Positions 5,177-5,574 of a DNA stretch of 5,574 nt are shown one piece after another. A model generated the notes under the pieces. The model was not told the origin of the DNA and ran no database searches. It worked only from the letters and a program-made list of their open reading frames with translations. Location of the stretch: positions 1 to 5,574 of the forward strand of contig NZ_CALJAH010000310.1 in the NCBI RefSeq assembly GCF_938028185.1. The letters run 5' to 3'. The first letter of the stretch is position 1; each line of letters begins with the position of its first letter. Source of the DNA: an uncultured Cardiobacterium sp. GTDB lineage: Bacteria; Pseudomonadota; Gammaproteobacteria; Cardiobacteriales; Cardiobacteriaceae. The position numbers were made by a program, and so were the translations under genes.

Positions 5177-5500
5177 TTAATACCTACCAATTACCTCGTT
5201 AAATCTAAATTCTACCCTTCTATTCCAATATGTTTTACCTTCAGATTCCTTAAGAATAGCTTTGCCAACGCTACCAAATTCAATAGCTTTCTTTGCCAGT
5301 TCTGCCGTGGTGCACTCTTTATTTCCTGATAAAGCCTCGACTTCTTCCTGATTTTTTGCATTACGTAATTTTGCATCACATTCTTCTAAAAGCGCTTTAA
5401 GCTTCTCTGGATTATTAAAATAATATTCCGCATCTTTTTCGGAACCACACCCCACCAATACTGCAAAAGCGGCGGTCAAAAACATACATTTTCCGTTCAT
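5177..5500 (-). CDS. EexN-family (entry exclusion-like) lipoprotein
   Basis: A 107-residue protein with a lipoprotein signal peptide: MNGKCMFLTAAFAV, lipobox LVGC, acylated Cys 18. The mature start CGSEKD has Gly-Ser after the Cys, which favours outer-membrane sorting by enteric rules. The mature part carries AEYYFNNPEKLKALLEEC (24-41) and then GNKECTTAELAKKA (59-72). This is the Tyr-x3/4-Pro-Glu plus paired-Cys (C41, C63) pattern I associate with the EexN family. The namesake IncN plasmid lipoprotein blocks entry of a second copy of the plasmid by conjugation. The C-terminal third (KTYWNRRVEFRFNEVIGRY) is charged and unassigned. AGGAG five bases before the ATG supports the start. The gene is markedly AT-richer than everything to its left, consistent with transfer, and no conjugation genes are visible. 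The family call is from recalled motifs; exclusion activity here is inference. Confidence 0.65.
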   Translation of the reverse strand: MNGKCMFLTAAFAVLVGCGSEKDAEYYFNNPEKLKALLEECDAKLRNAKNQEEVEALSGNKECTTAELAKKAIEFGSVGKAILKESEGKTYWNRRVEFRFNEVIGRY

Positions 5501-5520
5501 AAAAACTCCTAAAATGAGAA

Positions 5521-5541
5521 AGCGCCAACAATCATGGCGCT
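5521..5541 (-). promoter_or_regulatory. Short hairpin upstream of the EexN-like gene
   Basis: AGCGCCA (5521-5527) and TGGCGCT (5535-5541) form a perfect seven-pair stem with a seven-base loop, about 20 bases before the lipoprotein ATG. On the minus strand it is followed by the T-rich TTCTCATTTT, a weak terminator tail. It could be a leader structure of this gene or the terminator of a gene beyond the window. No clear promoter was found between it and the ATG. Confidence 0.45.
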
Positions 5542-5554
5542 AACATCCTAAAAC

Positions 5555-5568
5555 AAAAAAAAAAAAAA
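5555..5568. repeat. Homopolymer of 14 A (T on the minus strand)
   Basis: Fourteen consecutive A residues stand 55-68 bases upstream of the EexN-like start codon. Tracts this long are prone to slipped-strand length change. In minus-strand orientation it may be the U tract of a terminator lying outside the window, a promoter-spacing tract, or partly a sequencing artefact. Confidence 0.8.
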
Positions 5569-5574
5569 TAAAGC

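Noticed and set aside
5507..5516. Ten-base match (TCCTAAAATG) to the minus strand at 37-46, suggesting a shared element end
   Set aside because: In the right-hand copy these bases are the ribosome-binding region of the lipoprotein gene, and the similarity stops at once on both sides, so chance is the simplest explanation.
1..5574. CRISPR array, tRNA or rRNA genes, and Neisseria- or Haemophilus-type DNA uptake sequences
   Set aside because: No regularly spaced repeats, cloverleaf-like segments or the GCCGTCTGAA and AAGTGCGGT cores were found on reading both strands.

Overview
The window looks like chromosomal DNA of a Gram-negative, GC-rich proteobacterium. It carries SlyX, two lipoproteins and a TonB-dependent outer-membrane receptor of the FetA/FrpB type. 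The receptor and the EexN-like lipoprotein together recall host-associated Gamma- or Betaproteobacteria (the Cardiobacterium/Suttonella or Neisseriaceae neighbourhood). That placement is an impression from protein style, not a demonstrated assignment; no Neisseria- or Haemophilus-type uptake sequence was seen.

Layout. Positions 1-50 are AT-richer and cut into the first gene, possibly at a mobile-element end. A tightly packed minus-strand cluster fills 991 down to 12: a 62-residue 4-oxalocrotonate-type tautomerase, a small lipoprotein of unknown function, slyX, and the start of a small membrane protein. A short divergent promoter region (992-1083) separates it from the plus-strand pair purC-purM, which overlap by four bases and encode two steps of de novo purine synthesis. 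A strong bidirectional terminator (2815-2844) and a separate long hairpin (2874-2902) lie between purM and the convergent receptor gene.

The receptor reading frame (4842 down to 2923) is complete from signal peptide to terminal Phe, except for one in-frame amber codon (TAG, codon 22) at the end of the signal peptide. Its leader carries a predicted promoter and, between promoter and start codon, an intrinsic-terminator-like hairpin with six U residues. A gene-free stretch (4843-5176) holds three terminator-like hairpins and short degenerate AT-rich repeats.

The right end (5177-5500, minus strand) is an AT-rich gene for a lipoprotein resembling the EexN entry-exclusion family, probably acquired horizontally. 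Upstream of it are a small hairpin and a run of 14 A. The main points of interest are the amber codon in an otherwise intact receptor, the terminator in that receptor's leader, and the isolated EexN-like gene next to a slippage-prone homopolymer. I see no convincing wholly new multi-gene system.
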